Of a stretch of 64,000 nucleotides of DNA, positions 8,204-17,465 are shown piece after piece. The stretch covers positions 310,001 to 374,000 of the forward strand of contig JADJJL010000001.1 of NCBI GenBank assembly GCA_016710265.1. Reading direction: 5' to 3'. Each line of letters begins with the position of its first letter. The first letter of the stretch is position 1. The position numbers and the translations under genes are program-made. This DNA is from Saprospiraceae bacterium. GTDB taxonomy: Bacteria > Bacteroidota > Bacteroidia > Chitinophagales > Saprospiraceae. The notes under the pieces are model-generated. The model was not told the origin of the DNA and made no database searches. It saw only the letters and a list, made by a program, of their open reading frames with translations.

Positions 8204-9496
8204 ATGGTATACCAAAAACTCAAATCAAAAGAATCTTCCATCGCCATTATTGGTTTGGGTTATGTGGGTTTACCATTGGCACTCGAATTGGCCAGACATT
8301 TTAAAGTCGTTGGTTTTGATATTAAGCAAGATAGAGTGGATAAAATGCGTCAACACATTGATCCTTCTCATGAGATTGAATCTAAAAATTTTCAAGGAGC
8401 TGATATCTATTTTACATCCAATCTGGAAGACCTAAAACAATGTACTTTTTTTATTGTAGCTGTACCAACTCCAGTGGATGAACACAAAGTACCTGATTTA
8501 AAACCCCTTTTATCCGCTTCAGAAATTATCGGAAAAGTCTTAAAAAAAGGAGACTATGTCGTTTATGAATCGACTGTTTATCCCGGTTGTACAGAAGAAG
8601 ATTGTGCACCAATACTTGAAAAAAATTCGGGATTGGTTTTTGGAAAAGATTTTAAATTGGGTTACTCCCCAGAAAGAATCAATCCGGGAGATAAATCAAA
8701 AACCATCAGGGATATTTTAAAAATTGTCTCAGGCAGTGATGAAGAAGCACTTGAAAATATATCCTTGGTTTACGGTGAAATCATTCATGCTGGAATCTAT
8801 AAAGCCAGTTCAATCAAAGTAGCAGAAGCTGCGAAGGTGATAGAAAACACACAACGAGATCTCAACATTTCCTTTATGAACGAATTGGCCATCATCTTTG
8901 ATAGAATGGGCATAGACACCAGGGAAGTCATAGAAGCCGCGGGAACCAAATGGAATTTTCTCAAATATTATCCTGGATTGGTGGGAGGACATTGTATTGG
9001 GGTAGATCCTTATTATTTGGTACATAAAGCCATGGAACTGGGTTATGATCCACAAGTTATTCTAAGTGGAAGAAGAATCAATGATGGAATGCCCGCATTC
9101 GTCGCAAAAAAATTAATTCAAATTTTAATTTCTAAGAAAAAAAATCCAGGTGATTGCAAAGTACTTGTCATGGGAATCACCTTTAAGGAAAATGTGGCAG
9201 ATATTCGAAATTCCAAAGTAGCAGATTTGTACAAAGAATTAAAAGCATATTCTGTAAAAGTGGATGTCATCGATCCACATGCGGATACCCTCGAAACTTG
9301 GGAAGAATACCAAATCCAACTTTTAGACAAACCAACTGATCAATACGATGCAGTGATAGTAGCTGTGGCCCATGATGAATATAAAAATAAAACGGAAGAT
9401 TATTATACACAGTTCATGGGAAAAGATCCAATACTTATTGATCTAAAAGCAGTGCTTTCACCAAAACCCAAAAATATTCATTATTGGAGATTATAA
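8204..9496 (+). CDS. wbpA: UDP-N-acetylglucosamine 6-dehydrogenase (WbpA/TviB type)
   Basis: This is a 430-residue nucleotide-sugar dehydrogenase that oxidises the C6 hydroxyl of a UDP-HexNAc to the uronic acid with two NAD. The N-terminal Rossmann motif is IGLGYVGLPLA. YESTVYPGCTEE and LGYSPERINPGDK are typical of the TviB/WbpA branch, and the catalytic Cys264 is in GGHCIGVDPYYL. It opens the polysaccharide operon. The neighbours complete the WbpA-B-E-D-I route, which argues for UDP-GlcNAc as substrate. Sequence alone does not exclude UDP-GalNAc. The operon promoter lies 72 bases upstream. Confidence 0.88.
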   Translation: MVYQKLKSKESSIAIIGLGYVGLPLALELARHFKVVGFDIKQDRVDKMRQHIDPSHEIESKNFQGADIYFTSNLEDLKQCTFFIVAVPTPVDEHKVPDLKPLLSASEIIGKVLKKGDYVVYESTVYPGCTEEDCAPILEKNSGLVFGKDFKLGYSPERINPGDKSKTIRDILKIVSGSDEEALENISLVYGEIIHAGIYKASSIKVAEAAKVIENTQRDLNISFMNELAIIFDRMGIDTREVIEAAGTKWNFLKYYPGLVGGHCIGVDPYYLVHKAMELGYDPQVILSGRRINDGMPAFVAKKLIQILISKKKNPGDCKVLVMGITFKENVADIRNSKVADLYKELKAYSVKVDVIDPHADTLETWEEYQIQLLDKPTDQYDAVIVAVAHDEYKNKTEDYYTQFMGKDPILIDLKAVLSPKPKNIHYWRL

Positions 9497-9546
9497 ATGT
9501 TGCTTTTTAAATTATATTAGCTGGTTAAAAAAATAATTAATTAAGA

Positions 9547-10851
9547 ATGAAAATCGCAGTGATAGGTACAGGTTATGTTGGTTTGGTTACAGGAACCTGT
9601 CTTTCGGAAACTGGACATCATGTGATTTGTGTAGACAATAATTTGGATAAAATTAAAAATCTCAATGCTGGCATTGTTCCAATTTATGAACCTGGATTAG
9701 AATTGTTGATAGATCGAAATACCAAAAGTCACAGATTGAGTTTTACAACAGATCTAAAATCTGCAGTTGAAAATTCAGATATCGTTTTTTTGGCCTTACC
9801 AACTCCACCAGGTGAAGATGGATCTGCAGACCTTAGTTATGTTTTGTCCGTAGCAACTGAATTGACAAACTATATCCACAAATATACCATCATCGTTAAT
9901 AAAAGTACCGTCCCGGTTGGTACTGCAGAAAAAATTAAATCCATACTTTCGAATTCACTTTCTCCGGATTTTTATGATGTAGTTTCCAATCCAGAATTTT
10001 TACGCGAAGGTGTGGCGGTGGATGACTTTTTGAGACCAGATAGAGTAGTGGTTGGATCCGATTCTGAAAAGGCGACGCAATGGATGAAGCAATTGTACGA
10101 TCCATTCGTGAGACAAGGCAATCCAATATATTTTATGGATTTGCGCAGTGCCGAATTAACCAAATATGCTGCCAATGCTTATCTCGCAATGAGAATTAGC
10201 TTTATGAATGAAATGGCCAATTTATGTGAACACACGGGTGCAAATGTAGACATGGTAAGACTTGGTATTGGTTCAGACAATAGAATTGGAAAAAGATTTT
10301 TATTCCCTGGAATTGGATATGGCGGCTCTTGTTTTCCGAAAGATGTGAACGCCTTATATTACACATCCCAACAACACAATTATCACTTTAAAATATTAGA
10401 ATCGGTCATGGAGGTGAATAAACTCCAGAAAAATTATTTTATTAAAAAATTATTCGACCGACTTGGTAATTCACTTCATGGAATTAAATTAGCCATTTGG
10501 GGACTTTCTTTTAAACCAAATACAGATGATATCAGAGCAGCACCAGCACTGGAAATGATAGAAATATTTCTAAATGCTGGAGCTTCCATTTCTGTTTACG
10601 ATCCTGAAGCCATGAACAATGTACGACAATTTTTTGGAGATCGATTAAATTATGCAAACGAAATGTACGACGCTTTGAATGATGCAGATGCACTACTCAT
10701 ATTGACAGAATGGAGCGAATTCAGGTCTCCGGATTTTGATATCTTACAATCAAAACTAAAAAATAAAATAATTGGGGATGGTAGAAACGTCTATGATCCC
10801 AAAATGATGAAAGAACTTGGTTTTGATTATTTTAGTGTTGGTAGAAATTAA
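9547..10851 (+). CDS. ugd: UDP-glucose 6-dehydrogenase
   Basis: This 434-residue protein is of the UDP-glucose dehydrogenase family and makes UDP-glucuronic acid. It starts MKIAVIGTGYVGLVTG (NAD-binding), has NKSTVPVGTA and SNPEFLREG in the middle domain, and has catalytic Cys262 in GSCFPKDVNAL. The C-terminal domain contains WGLSFKPNTDDIR. It differs clearly from the preceding WbpA-type enzyme, so the cluster encodes two separate uronic acid routes. It lies 50 bases after wbpA in the same direction. UDP-glucuronate may be used directly in the polysaccharide. Confidence 0.9.
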   Translation: MKIAVIGTGYVGLVTGTCLSETGHHVICVDNNLDKIKNLNAGIVPIYEPGLELLIDRNTKSHRLSFTTDLKSAVENSDIVFLALPTPPGEDGSADLSYVLSVATELTNYIHKYTIIVNKSTVPVGTAEKIKSILSNSLSPDFYDVVSNPEFLREGVAVDDFLRPDRVVVGSDSEKATQWMKQLYDPFVRQGNPIYFMDLRSAELTKYAANAYLAMRISFMNEMANLCEHTGANVDMVRLGIGSDNRIGKRFLFPGIGYGGSCFPKDVNALYYTSQQHNYHFKILESVMEVNKLQKNYFIKKLFDRLGNSLHGIKLAIWGLSFKPNTDDIRAAPALEMIEIFLNAGASISVYDPEAMNNVRQFFGDRLNYANEMYDALNDADALLILTEWSEFRSPDFDILQSKLKNKIIGDGRNVYDPKMMKELGFDYFSVGRN

Positions 10852-10909
10852 ATTTTGGATGCTCTCTTTTTAAAATGGTTTTAAATATTTTAGAAGTCAA
10901 AAAGTAAAG

Positions 10910-12040
10910 ATGAAAAAAATACAAATGGTCGATCTGGCCACCCAATATCAAAAAATAAAAAAAGAAATAGACGAAGCGGTCATCTCTGTCATGGAAAGCA
11001 CTCAATTTATTGGAGGTGAACGAATCAAATCTTTTAAAGAACATCTTGAAAATTACTTACAAGTCAAACATGTTATTCCTTGCGCCAACGGGACAGATGC
11101 TCTTCAAATCGCATTTATGGCTTTGGAGTTAGAGCCCGGTGATGAAGTGATCGTACCTGCATTTACTTATGTGGCAACTGCAGAAGTAATCGCTCTACTT
11201 AGACTCAAACCAGTTATGGTCGATGTACAAATGGATGATTTTAACATGAGCACTCATCAAATAAAAAATGCCATTACTTCAAAAACCAAAGCCATCGTTC
11301 CAGTCCATTTATTTGGACAGGTTGCCGACATGGAAACCATCATGGATATTGCCGTTCAACACCAACTATATGTAGTAGAAGACAACGCCCAAGCCATTGG
11401 AGCAGATTATTTTTACATGGATGGCAGAAAGCAAAAAGCAGGAACCATTGGACATATAGGATGTACTTCATTTTTTCCTTCCAAAAATCTAGGCTGTTAT
11501 GGTGATGGCGGCGCTATCTTTACACAGGATGATGAAATTTCTCAAAAAATTACCATGATTGCCAATCATGGTCAATCAAAGCAATATTACCATGATGTAG
11601 TAGGTGTTAATTCCAGATTAGATGCCATGCAAGCAGCAATCCTCGATATTAAACTTCGCCATTTGGACGAGTATGCAACAGCTCGTCGCCAAGCAGCAGA
11701 CTATTATGACCAAAACTTATCCGCTCATCCTAACATAGTCATACCTTACAGAAATAAACACAGTACGCATGTGTTTCACCAATACACTCTTAGAATAACC
11801 AATGGAAAAAGAGACGCACTTAAAGAATACTTAACCCTCAAAGGTATTCCTTGTGGCATTTATTATCCTCTTCCATTGTATGAACAAAAAGCATTTATTC
11901 CATTTTTAGATAAAAGTGTAAACAACTTACCAGTGACAGAACAACTATGCAAGGAAGTAATTTCACTTCCAATGCACACAGAGTTAAATCCGGAATTGCA
12001 AAACTATATCGTCCAAGAAATTCTTCATTTCATGTCTTAA
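10910..12040 (+). CDS. wbpE: DegT/DnrJ/EryC1 aminotransferase, WbpE-like
   Basis: This is a 376-residue PLP-dependent sugar aminotransferase. In the WbpE reaction, glutamate donates the amino group to the 3-keto sugar made by WbpB, giving the 3-amino derivative. The PLP lysine is Lys192 in FFPSKNLGCYGDGGA, and the PLP-contact Asp is in VVEDNAQAIGA. PCANGTDALQIA near the N-terminus is the cofactor phosphate-binding stretch. The gene lies four bases before the acetyltransferase gene, in the order expected for consecutive steps. Family call firm; the WbpE assignment rests on the neighbours. Confidence 0.88.
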   Translation: MKKIQMVDLATQYQKIKKEIDEAVISVMESTQFIGGERIKSFKEHLENYLQVKHVIPCANGTDALQIAFMALELEPGDEVIVPAFTYVATAEVIALLRLKPVMVDVQMDDFNMSTHQIKNAITSKTKAIVPVHLFGQVADMETIMDIAVQHQLYVVEDNAQAIGADYFYMDGRKQKAGTIGHIGCTSFFPSKNLGCYGDGGAIFTQDDEISQKITMIANHGQSKQYYHDVVGVNSRLDAMQAAILDIKLRHLDEYATARRQAADYYDQNLSAHPNIVIPYRNKHSTHVFHQYTLRITNGKRDALKEYLTLKGIPCGIYYPLPLYEQKAFIPFLDKSVNNLPVTEQLCKEVISLPMHTELNPELQNYIVQEILHFMS

Positions 12041-12044
12041 GATA

Positions 12045-12626
12045 ATGGAAGAAAAAAAATATTTTGTCCACGAATCTTCTTTCATAGATGAACCATGCAC
12101 CATCGGTGAAGGCACTAAAATTTGGCATTTCAGTCATATAATGTCAGATTGCATCATTGGTAAAGATTGCAACATTGGCCAAAATGTAGTTGTGAGTCCT
12201 GGAGTGATTCTTGGAGATCGTGTGAAAGTTCAAAACAATGTCTCCATTTATACAGGAGTGATTTGTGAAGATGAAGTTTTCTTAGGTCCTTCCATGGTAT
12301 TTACAAATGTAATCAATCCAAGAAGTAGTGTCAACAGGCGCGGACAATACGCTCAAACTAAAGTTGAATTTGGAGCAAGCATTGGTGCAAATGCAACCAT
12401 TGTTTGTGGAGTGACCATTGGTCGATTTGCTTTTATCGGTGCCGGAGCTGTCATCACTAAAAATGTACCTTCCTACGCACTTTTCGTAGGCAATCCGGCA
12501 AGACAATCCGGATGGATGAGCGAATATGGACACAAATTAGTTTTTGACCAAGATGGTAAAGCCACTTGCCCAGAATCAGGACAGATTTATCATTTGGAAA
12601 ATCATCTCGTAAAACGAATTTCATGA
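12045..12626 (+). CDS. wbpD: UDP-amino-sugar N-acetyltransferase, WbpD-like
   Basis: This 193-residue acyltransferase has the left-handed beta-helix made of hexapeptide repeats (IGEGTKIWHFSHIMSDCIIGKDCNIGQNVVV onward), which forms trimers and uses acetyl-CoA. TNVINPRSSVNRRGQY and the C-terminal AFIGAGAVITKNVPSYALFVGNPARQSGW are typical of the WbpD/WlbB group, which acetylates the 3-amino group. It starts four bases after wbpE, and its stop overlaps the wbpB start (ATGA). The last 30 residues form a non-helical tail. Confidence 0.88.
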   Translation: MEEKKYFVHESSFIDEPCTIGEGTKIWHFSHIMSDCIIGKDCNIGQNVVVSPGVILGDRVKVQNNVSIYTGVICEDEVFLGPSMVFTNVINPRSSVNRRGQYAQTKVEFGASIGANATIVCGVTIGRFAFIGAGAVITKNVPSYALFVGNPARQSGWMSEYGHKLVFDQDGKATCPESGQIYHLENHLVKRIS

Positions 12627-13576
12627 ATCAAAAAAGTTTTGCACTGGTAGGTGCTGCTGGTTACATTGCTCCCAGACATATGAAAGCCATTCTCGAAACC
12701 AATGGCGCACTAGTGGCAGCTTACGACAAAAATGATTCTATAGGCATTCTGGATAGCTATTTTCCGGAAGCCAATTTTTTTACAGAATTCGAAAGATTTG
12801 ACAGGCATCTTGAAAAAATAAAAAGAGCTAAAAATGGAATTGATTTTTTAAGTGTCTGTTCTCCAAATTATTTACATGACGCCCATATTAGATATGGCTT
12901 AAGACTTGGCTCTGATGTGATTTGTGAAAAACCTCTTGTACTAAATCCTTGGAACATCGATGCATTGAATGAAATTTCTCAAGAAACTGGTCACAAAGTA
13001 AATACCGTTTTACAATTAAGATTGCATCCAAAAGTTATTGAATTAAGAAATCAAATTCTTAACCAAAAAAATCCAAAAAAACACAATGTTGATTTGGCCT
13101 ATATCACTTCCAGAGGAAAATGGTATCATAGTTCTTGGAAAGGTGATGTCAGTAAATCAGGTGGAATTGCTACCAACATTGGTGTACATTTCTATGATCT
13201 TCTGGCGTGGCTCTTTGGGCCGCTGCAAAATCAAATTGTACATATTCAATCTTTTGATCGTGTGGCAGGCTTCCTTGAATATGAAAATGCACGTGTAAGA
13301 TATTTTTTAAGCATTGACTATCATTCCTTACCTGAAAATATTAAGGCAACTGGAAAGAGAACTTTTAGAGCCTTGCTCATTGATGATCATGAATTTGAGT
13401 TTAGTGAGGGTTTCGGTGACTTACACACCATTTCTTATCAAAATATTTTGGACGGAAATGGTTTCGGTTTAGAAGAATCAAGACCTTCTATCGAAACAGT
13501 TTATGCGATTAGAAATTCTACACCGATAGGTCTAAAGGGTGATTATCATCCATTGGCGGGAACAGCGACGCAATAA
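12623..13576 (+). CDS. wbpB: UDP-GlcNAcA 3-dehydrogenase (Gfo/Idh/MocA), WbpB-like
   Basis: I take the ATG at 12623, which overlaps the wbpD stop and gives a 317-residue protein beginning MNQKSFALVGAAGYIAPRH, a Rossmann start. The family is Gfo/Idh/MocA. SVCSPNYLHDAHIRYGL and CEKPLVLNP are the nucleotide-binding and catalytic-Lys motifs, and GGIATNIGVHFYDLLAWLFG is the substrate-side motif. WbpB oxidises the C3 hydroxyl of UDP-GlcNAcA, recycling NAD with 2-oxoglutarate, and hands the product to WbpE. The function follows from family plus context. Confidence 0.86.
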   Translation: MNQKSFALVGAAGYIAPRHMKAILETNGALVAAYDKNDSIGILDSYFPEANFFTEFERFDRHLEKIKRAKNGIDFLSVCSPNYLHDAHIRYGLRLGSDVICEKPLVLNPWNIDALNEISQETGHKVNTVLQLRLHPKVIELRNQILNQKNPKKHNVDLAYITSRGKWYHSSWKGDVSKSGGIATNIGVHFYDLLAWLFGPLQNQIVHIQSFDRVAGFLEYENARVRYFLSIDYHSLPENIKATGKRTFRALLIDDHEFEFSEGFGDLHTISYQNILDGNGFGLEESRPSIETVYAIRNSTPIGLKGDYHPLAGTATQ

Positions 13577-13611
13577 GCTGCATTTATAAAATTAAAATAA
13601 CAACAAACAGA

Positions 13612-14718
13612 ATGAAAATACTTAGTGTGGTTGGTGCAAGACCTAATTTTATGAAGGTGGCTCCACTGCATAGGGTATTTGCTCAATCTGATATTCCCAT
13701 TCAATCAATCATCGTTCATACAGGTCAACATTTCGATGAAAAAATGAGTCACATTTTTTTTGAAGAACTGGCTCTACCCAAACCAGATTATTTCCTTGGA
13801 GTTGGACAAGGAACCCACACTGAACTGACAGCAAGAATAATGCTGGCATTCGAACCGATATTAATACAAGAAAAACCAGATTTGGTCATAGTAGTTGGAG
13901 ATGTCACTTCTACCTTTGCCTGTGCTTTGGTGGCACAAAGACTTGGAATACCTCTTGCACATGTGGAAGCAGGTTTGCGTTCATTTGATAGAAAGATGCC
14001 TGAAGAGGTTAACAGAATTCTGACAGACCAAATTTCAGATTTTCTATTTATAACTGAGGATTCAGCAAAAACTAATTTGGTTTCAGAAAATATTCCAGAA
14101 GAGAAAATTTTCTTTGTTGGAAATTGTATGATCGATTCATTGGCTTATTATGAAAAAACAAGCTCAAATAAGGCCCTGATTAAAAGATGGGACCTTGTTG
14201 AGAAAAAGTATGTGATTTTAACCATGCACCGCCCTTCCAATGTAGACAATCAAGAAGGATTATTAAAAATATTATCCATCATCCAACAAATTGAAACTGA
14301 AGATTTAAAAATTGTTTTTCCACTTCATCCAAGAACAAAACAAAAAATAATCGATTTTGGAATGTGGGATTCTTTTATAAATTGTTCACATTTAATTTTA
14401 ACAGAACCATTGGGATATCTTGAGTTCGTGAATCTGATGAGATATTCACTTCTGGCTATTACAGATTCAGGAGGGATTCAGGAAGAAACCACTTACTTAA
14501 ATATTCCTTGCATCACTTTTCGTAAAACCACTGAACGACCTGTGACGGTAGAAGTTGGTAGCAATACATTAATATCAGATTTAAATACCGAACCAGTTAT
14601 TCAATTGCTTCATCAAATTAAAAACCAACAATACAAAATATCTGAAATCCCAAAATTGTGGGATGGAAAAGCGGCTGAGCGAATTTTAGAAACCATTCTT
14701 CTCAAATTGAATGATTAA
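13612..14718 (+). CDS. wbpI: UDP-GlcNAc 2-epimerase family, WbpI-like
   Basis: This is a 368-residue non-hydrolysing UDP-sugar 2-epimerase. It begins MKILSVVGARPNFMKVAPL and shows HTGQHFDEKMS, VVGDVTSTFACAL, HVEAGLRSFDRKMPEE and TDSGGIQEETTYL, all standard for the family. With WbpA, B, D and E encoded next door, it most likely inverts C2 of UDP-GlcNAc(3NAc)A to give UDP-ManNAc(3NAc)A. It could instead be a generic UDP-GlcNAc/UDP-ManNAc epimerase, as the sequence alone does not separate these. It is 35 bases after wbpB and four before the next gene. Confidence 0.88.
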   Translation: MKILSVVGARPNFMKVAPLHRVFAQSDIPIQSIIVHTGQHFDEKMSHIFFEELALPKPDYFLGVGQGTHTELTARIMLAFEPILIQEKPDLVIVVGDVTSTFACALVAQRLGIPLAHVEAGLRSFDRKMPEEVNRILTDQISDFLFITEDSAKTNLVSENIPEEKIFFVGNCMIDSLAYYEKTSSNKALIKRWDLVEKKYVILTMHRPSNVDNQEGLLKILSIIQQIETEDLKIVFPLHPRTKQKIIDFGMWDSFINCSHLILTEPLGYLEFVNLMRYSLLAITDSGGIQEETTYLNIPCITFRKTTERPVTVEVGSNTLISDLNTEPVIQLLHQIKNQQYKISEIPKLWDGKAAERILETILLKLND

Positions 14719-14722
14719 CTAA

Positions 14723-16288
14723 ATGAATAAGTTTGCCAGATACTTTTACACCATAAGCTCCTTAACTTCAGAACAAATCTTTTTTCAGTTGGTATTTCGC
14801 TTAAAAAAAATATTCCATTATAAATGGAACAGGAATACTACTAATGAAAACCTGCTACTAATTGTTCCAAGATATTTACCAACAAAAAAAACAGTAATCT
14901 CCACAGTTCCTCCTTGTATAAAACTTCTCAATATTGTACAAACTTTCAACCAATCGATCGACTGGAACATAAAATCAAATGGCGCATTATGGAATTACCA
15001 CCTTCAATATGTGGAATTCTTGCTAGATCCAGATCTGAAAATTTCGATTAAGGAAGATTGGTTATTGGATATTTCAAATAAAATATTATCCAACGAATTA
15101 AGACCTGAAGCTTTTCCTTGTTCCATAAGAATCATTCATACGCTACTTTTTCATCATCAAATAGAAAGAGACATTCCCGAAATAAAGAATGCTATCCTAT
15201 TACAATTAAATTGGCTTCAAACCAATCTGGAAAAACACATTCAAGCCAATCATTTGCTTATCAACAAAATTGCTTTGAGCTTTGGTGAAATATTTTTTGG
15301 ATCTGAAATAAATATAAAATCTCATGAAGAACTTATAAAAGAAATTAAAAAACAAATCACTTCGGACGGAATGCACTACGAAAGAAGCCCAATGTATCAT
15401 ATGGAGGTGATGAAGTTATTACTATCCCTGTATGGTGTATGTCAGGAACAAAATTCATCACTTAAATTAAATTTGCATTCCACCCTTCAAAAAATGGCAT
15501 CCTGGCTTTTTACTTTTAAAAATGATTTTAATTATGTACCTCCTTTCCAGGATAGTACCCTTAGCTCTATAGGCTTAGCCAGCGATTTATTAAATATTTG
15601 CGATCGACTAATGATTCCATATAATATTGTCCAATTAGACCAATGCGGTTACCGGATATTAAAAACCGACGTTCATACAGTCTGGATCAATGGTGGTTCC
15701 ATTCAGCCTGATTACCAACCTGGCCATGCCCATTCAGACATGGTGCACTTCGCATGGGCATTCCAAAACCAACCGATTATTGTAGATACGGGCATTTCAA
15801 CCTATGAATCCTCACAAAAAAGATTATTTGAAAAATCTACTTCCGCACACAATACGGTGAACTTAGGCAATATAAATCAATCCGATATTTGGTCTTCTTT
15901 TAGAGTTGGAAAAAGAGCACGCATTCAAATTCTAAAAGATCAAGCCAAACATTTTGGAGCCGAAGTGACATTTGCTTCACCAGACTCCTTTAAACATACA
16001 CGACATTTTATTTTAACGGAACATGTATTGACGATTGAAGATAAAACCAATACTCTAGAGATTAGTACAGCACATTTTCATTTTGACCATACCATTAAAG
16101 ACCAAATAGAAATCATAAATCAAAATTCCATAAAAATTAAAAATTTCTTAATACAATGGAATGGTGCTGTTAAAATCACAAAACACACCTACGATCAAGC
16201 ACTTGATTTTAATACTACAACCCCCTCTGTGAAAATTGAAATTGAATTTAAAGAACATCTCATCACACAGATCCATTTAAATGCCTAG
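14723..16288 (+). CDS. Heparinase II/III-like protein of a polysaccharide cluster
   Basis: This 521-residue protein has the usual two-part plan: an N-terminal helical toroid (residues about 70-300) and a C-terminal beta-sandwich. The junction contains the typical stretch PGHAHSDMVHFAW and VDTGISTYE, followed by AHNTVNLGNINQSDIW. True heparinase-II/III enzymes are polysaccharide lyases; copies inside O-antigen or exopolysaccharide clusters are common, and their role (trimming or modification) is poorly known. There is no signal peptide, so a cytoplasmic or unconventional site is implied. It overlaps the next gene by eight bases. Confidence 0.78.
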   Translation: MNKFARYFYTISSLTSEQIFFQLVFRLKKIFHYKWNRNTTNENLLLIVPRYLPTKKTVISTVPPCIKLLNIVQTFNQSIDWNIKSNGALWNYHLQYVEFLLDPDLKISIKEDWLLDISNKILSNELRPEAFPCSIRIIHTLLFHHQIERDIPEIKNAILLQLNWLQTNLEKHIQANHLLINKIALSFGEIFFGSEINIKSHEELIKEIKKQITSDGMHYERSPMYHMEVMKLLLSLYGVCQEQNSSLKLNLHSTLQKMASWLFTFKNDFNYVPPFQDSTLSSIGLASDLLNICDRLMIPYNIVQLDQCGYRILKTDVHTVWINGGSIQPDYQPGHAHSDMVHFAWAFQNQPIIVDTGISTYESSQKRLFEKSTSAHNTVNLGNINQSDIWSSFRVGKRARIQILKDQAKHFGAEVTFASPDSFKHTRHFILTEHVLTIEDKTNTLEISTAHFHFDHTIKDQIEIINQNSIKIKNFLIQWNGAVKITKHTYDQALDFNTTTPSVKIEIEFKEHLITQIHLNA

Positions 16289-17075
16289 ACGAATTTTATA
16301 TCTAAGCTACTATTTTGAACCGGATTTGGGAGCTGGCTCTTTTAGAAATAGCTCTTTGGTACAAAAACTTCAAAATCAAATTCAAAATGATGAAGAAATT
16401 TATGTGATCGCATCTACTCCCAATCGTTATCATAAAACTGAAATTCTAGCTCCCCTGTATGAAGAAAGAGGAAATATTAAAATTTATAGAATAAACGTTC
16501 CCCAACATAGCAATGGATTTATTAGACAAGTGATTTCTTTTATGTATTATACAGTTGGAATTTATAAAATTGTAAAAAATCAAAAATTCGATCTTGTTTT
16601 TGCTTCAACCTCCAAATTGATGACGGCATATATAGCCTATAGAATTGCAAAGCCAAATAAAATTCCACTTTTTCTGGATGTTCGAGATTTGTTTGCCGAA
16701 AATCTAATGGAACTAATTAAAATTCAACCCTTGGCTAAACCATTGTCCTACTTTGTAAAATACTTTTTTGAAAAACCAAGTTTCCGATATGCTGCTCACA
16801 TCAATGTAAATTCAGAAGGATTTATACCTTCTCTAAATTACTTAAACAAAACAAGCATCAGTTTTTATCCAAATGGCATTGATGATTTTTTTAAGGGACA
16901 ATCTCAAAACCCAGATCTACCAAATTTTCCTAAAGTGATTTGCTATGCAGGGAATATTGGCGAGGCCCAAGGTCTTGATTTAATTGTACCGGAATTGGCA
17001 TTAAATTTAGGAGATTCTTTTCAATTTAAAATTATTGGGGATGGTTCGGCCATTCATAAATTAAAAATAAAATAG
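16281..17075 (+). CDS. Glycosyltransferase family 4, N-terminal part (frameshifted)
   Basis: This is the first 264 residues of a GT4/GT-B glycosyltransferase. It starts MPRRILYLSYYFEPDLGAGSFR, with the acceptor-binding domain up to about residue 190 and the start of the donor domain at VICYAGNIGEAQGLDLIVPEL. The frame stops at 17075, but sensible GT-B sequence continues in another frame to 17464. One extra A in the A5 run at 17063-17067 would join the parts into a ~394-residue enzyme. Role: transfer of a sugar during polysaccharide assembly. Either a sequencing indel or a real null mutation explains it. Confidence 0.8.
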   Translation: MPRRILYLSYYFEPDLGAGSFRNSSLVQKLQNQIQNDEEIYVIASTPNRYHKTEILAPLYEERGNIKIYRINVPQHSNGFIRQVISFMYYTVGIYKIVKNQKFDLVFASTSKLMTAYIAYRIAKPNKIPLFLDVRDLFAENLMELIKIQPLAKPLSYFVKYFFEKPSFRYAAHINVNSEGFIPSLNYLNKTSISFYPNGIDDFFKGQSQNPDLPNFPKVICYAGNIGEAQGLDLIVPELALNLGDSFQFKIIGDGSAIHKLKIK

Positions 17076-17464
17076 AAGAACTAAATATTCAAAATGTACA
17101 AGTATTAGAACCCGTCGCAAGAATAAAATTACTTGAACACTATTCTAATTGCCATTATCTATTCATCCATCTAAACGATTATAAAGCCTTAAACAAAGTT
17201 CTACCTTCAAAGCTTTTTGAATATGCCTGCTTTAATGTGCCGATAATAGCTGGTGTCAGTGGATATGCCAAAGAGTTTATGGAAAATCATGTCAAAGAAA
17301 ATATTTACTTCTTTTTACCTTGCAATCTATCTGAAGCATTGGAGTGCTTTAAATATGAATATAAATCGAATATAGAACGGGAAGATTTTATCAATAAATT
17401 TGACAGAAATAATATTTCAGAACAATTGGCGACCCTCATTTTAAATATCTTCCGAAAAATATAA
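17063..17464 (+). pseudogene. Glycosyltransferase family 4, C-terminal part (after the frameshift)
   Basis: The frame reads KNKIEELNIQ and then a GT4 donor-domain sequence including LPSKLFEYACFNVPIIAG, in which the Glu of the family's E-x7-E-like donor motif region is visible. It has no start signal of its own at the joint and is the continuation of the gene that begins at 16281. It ends one base before the start of the next glycosyltransferase gene. Confidence 0.8.
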
Positions 17465-17465
17465 G

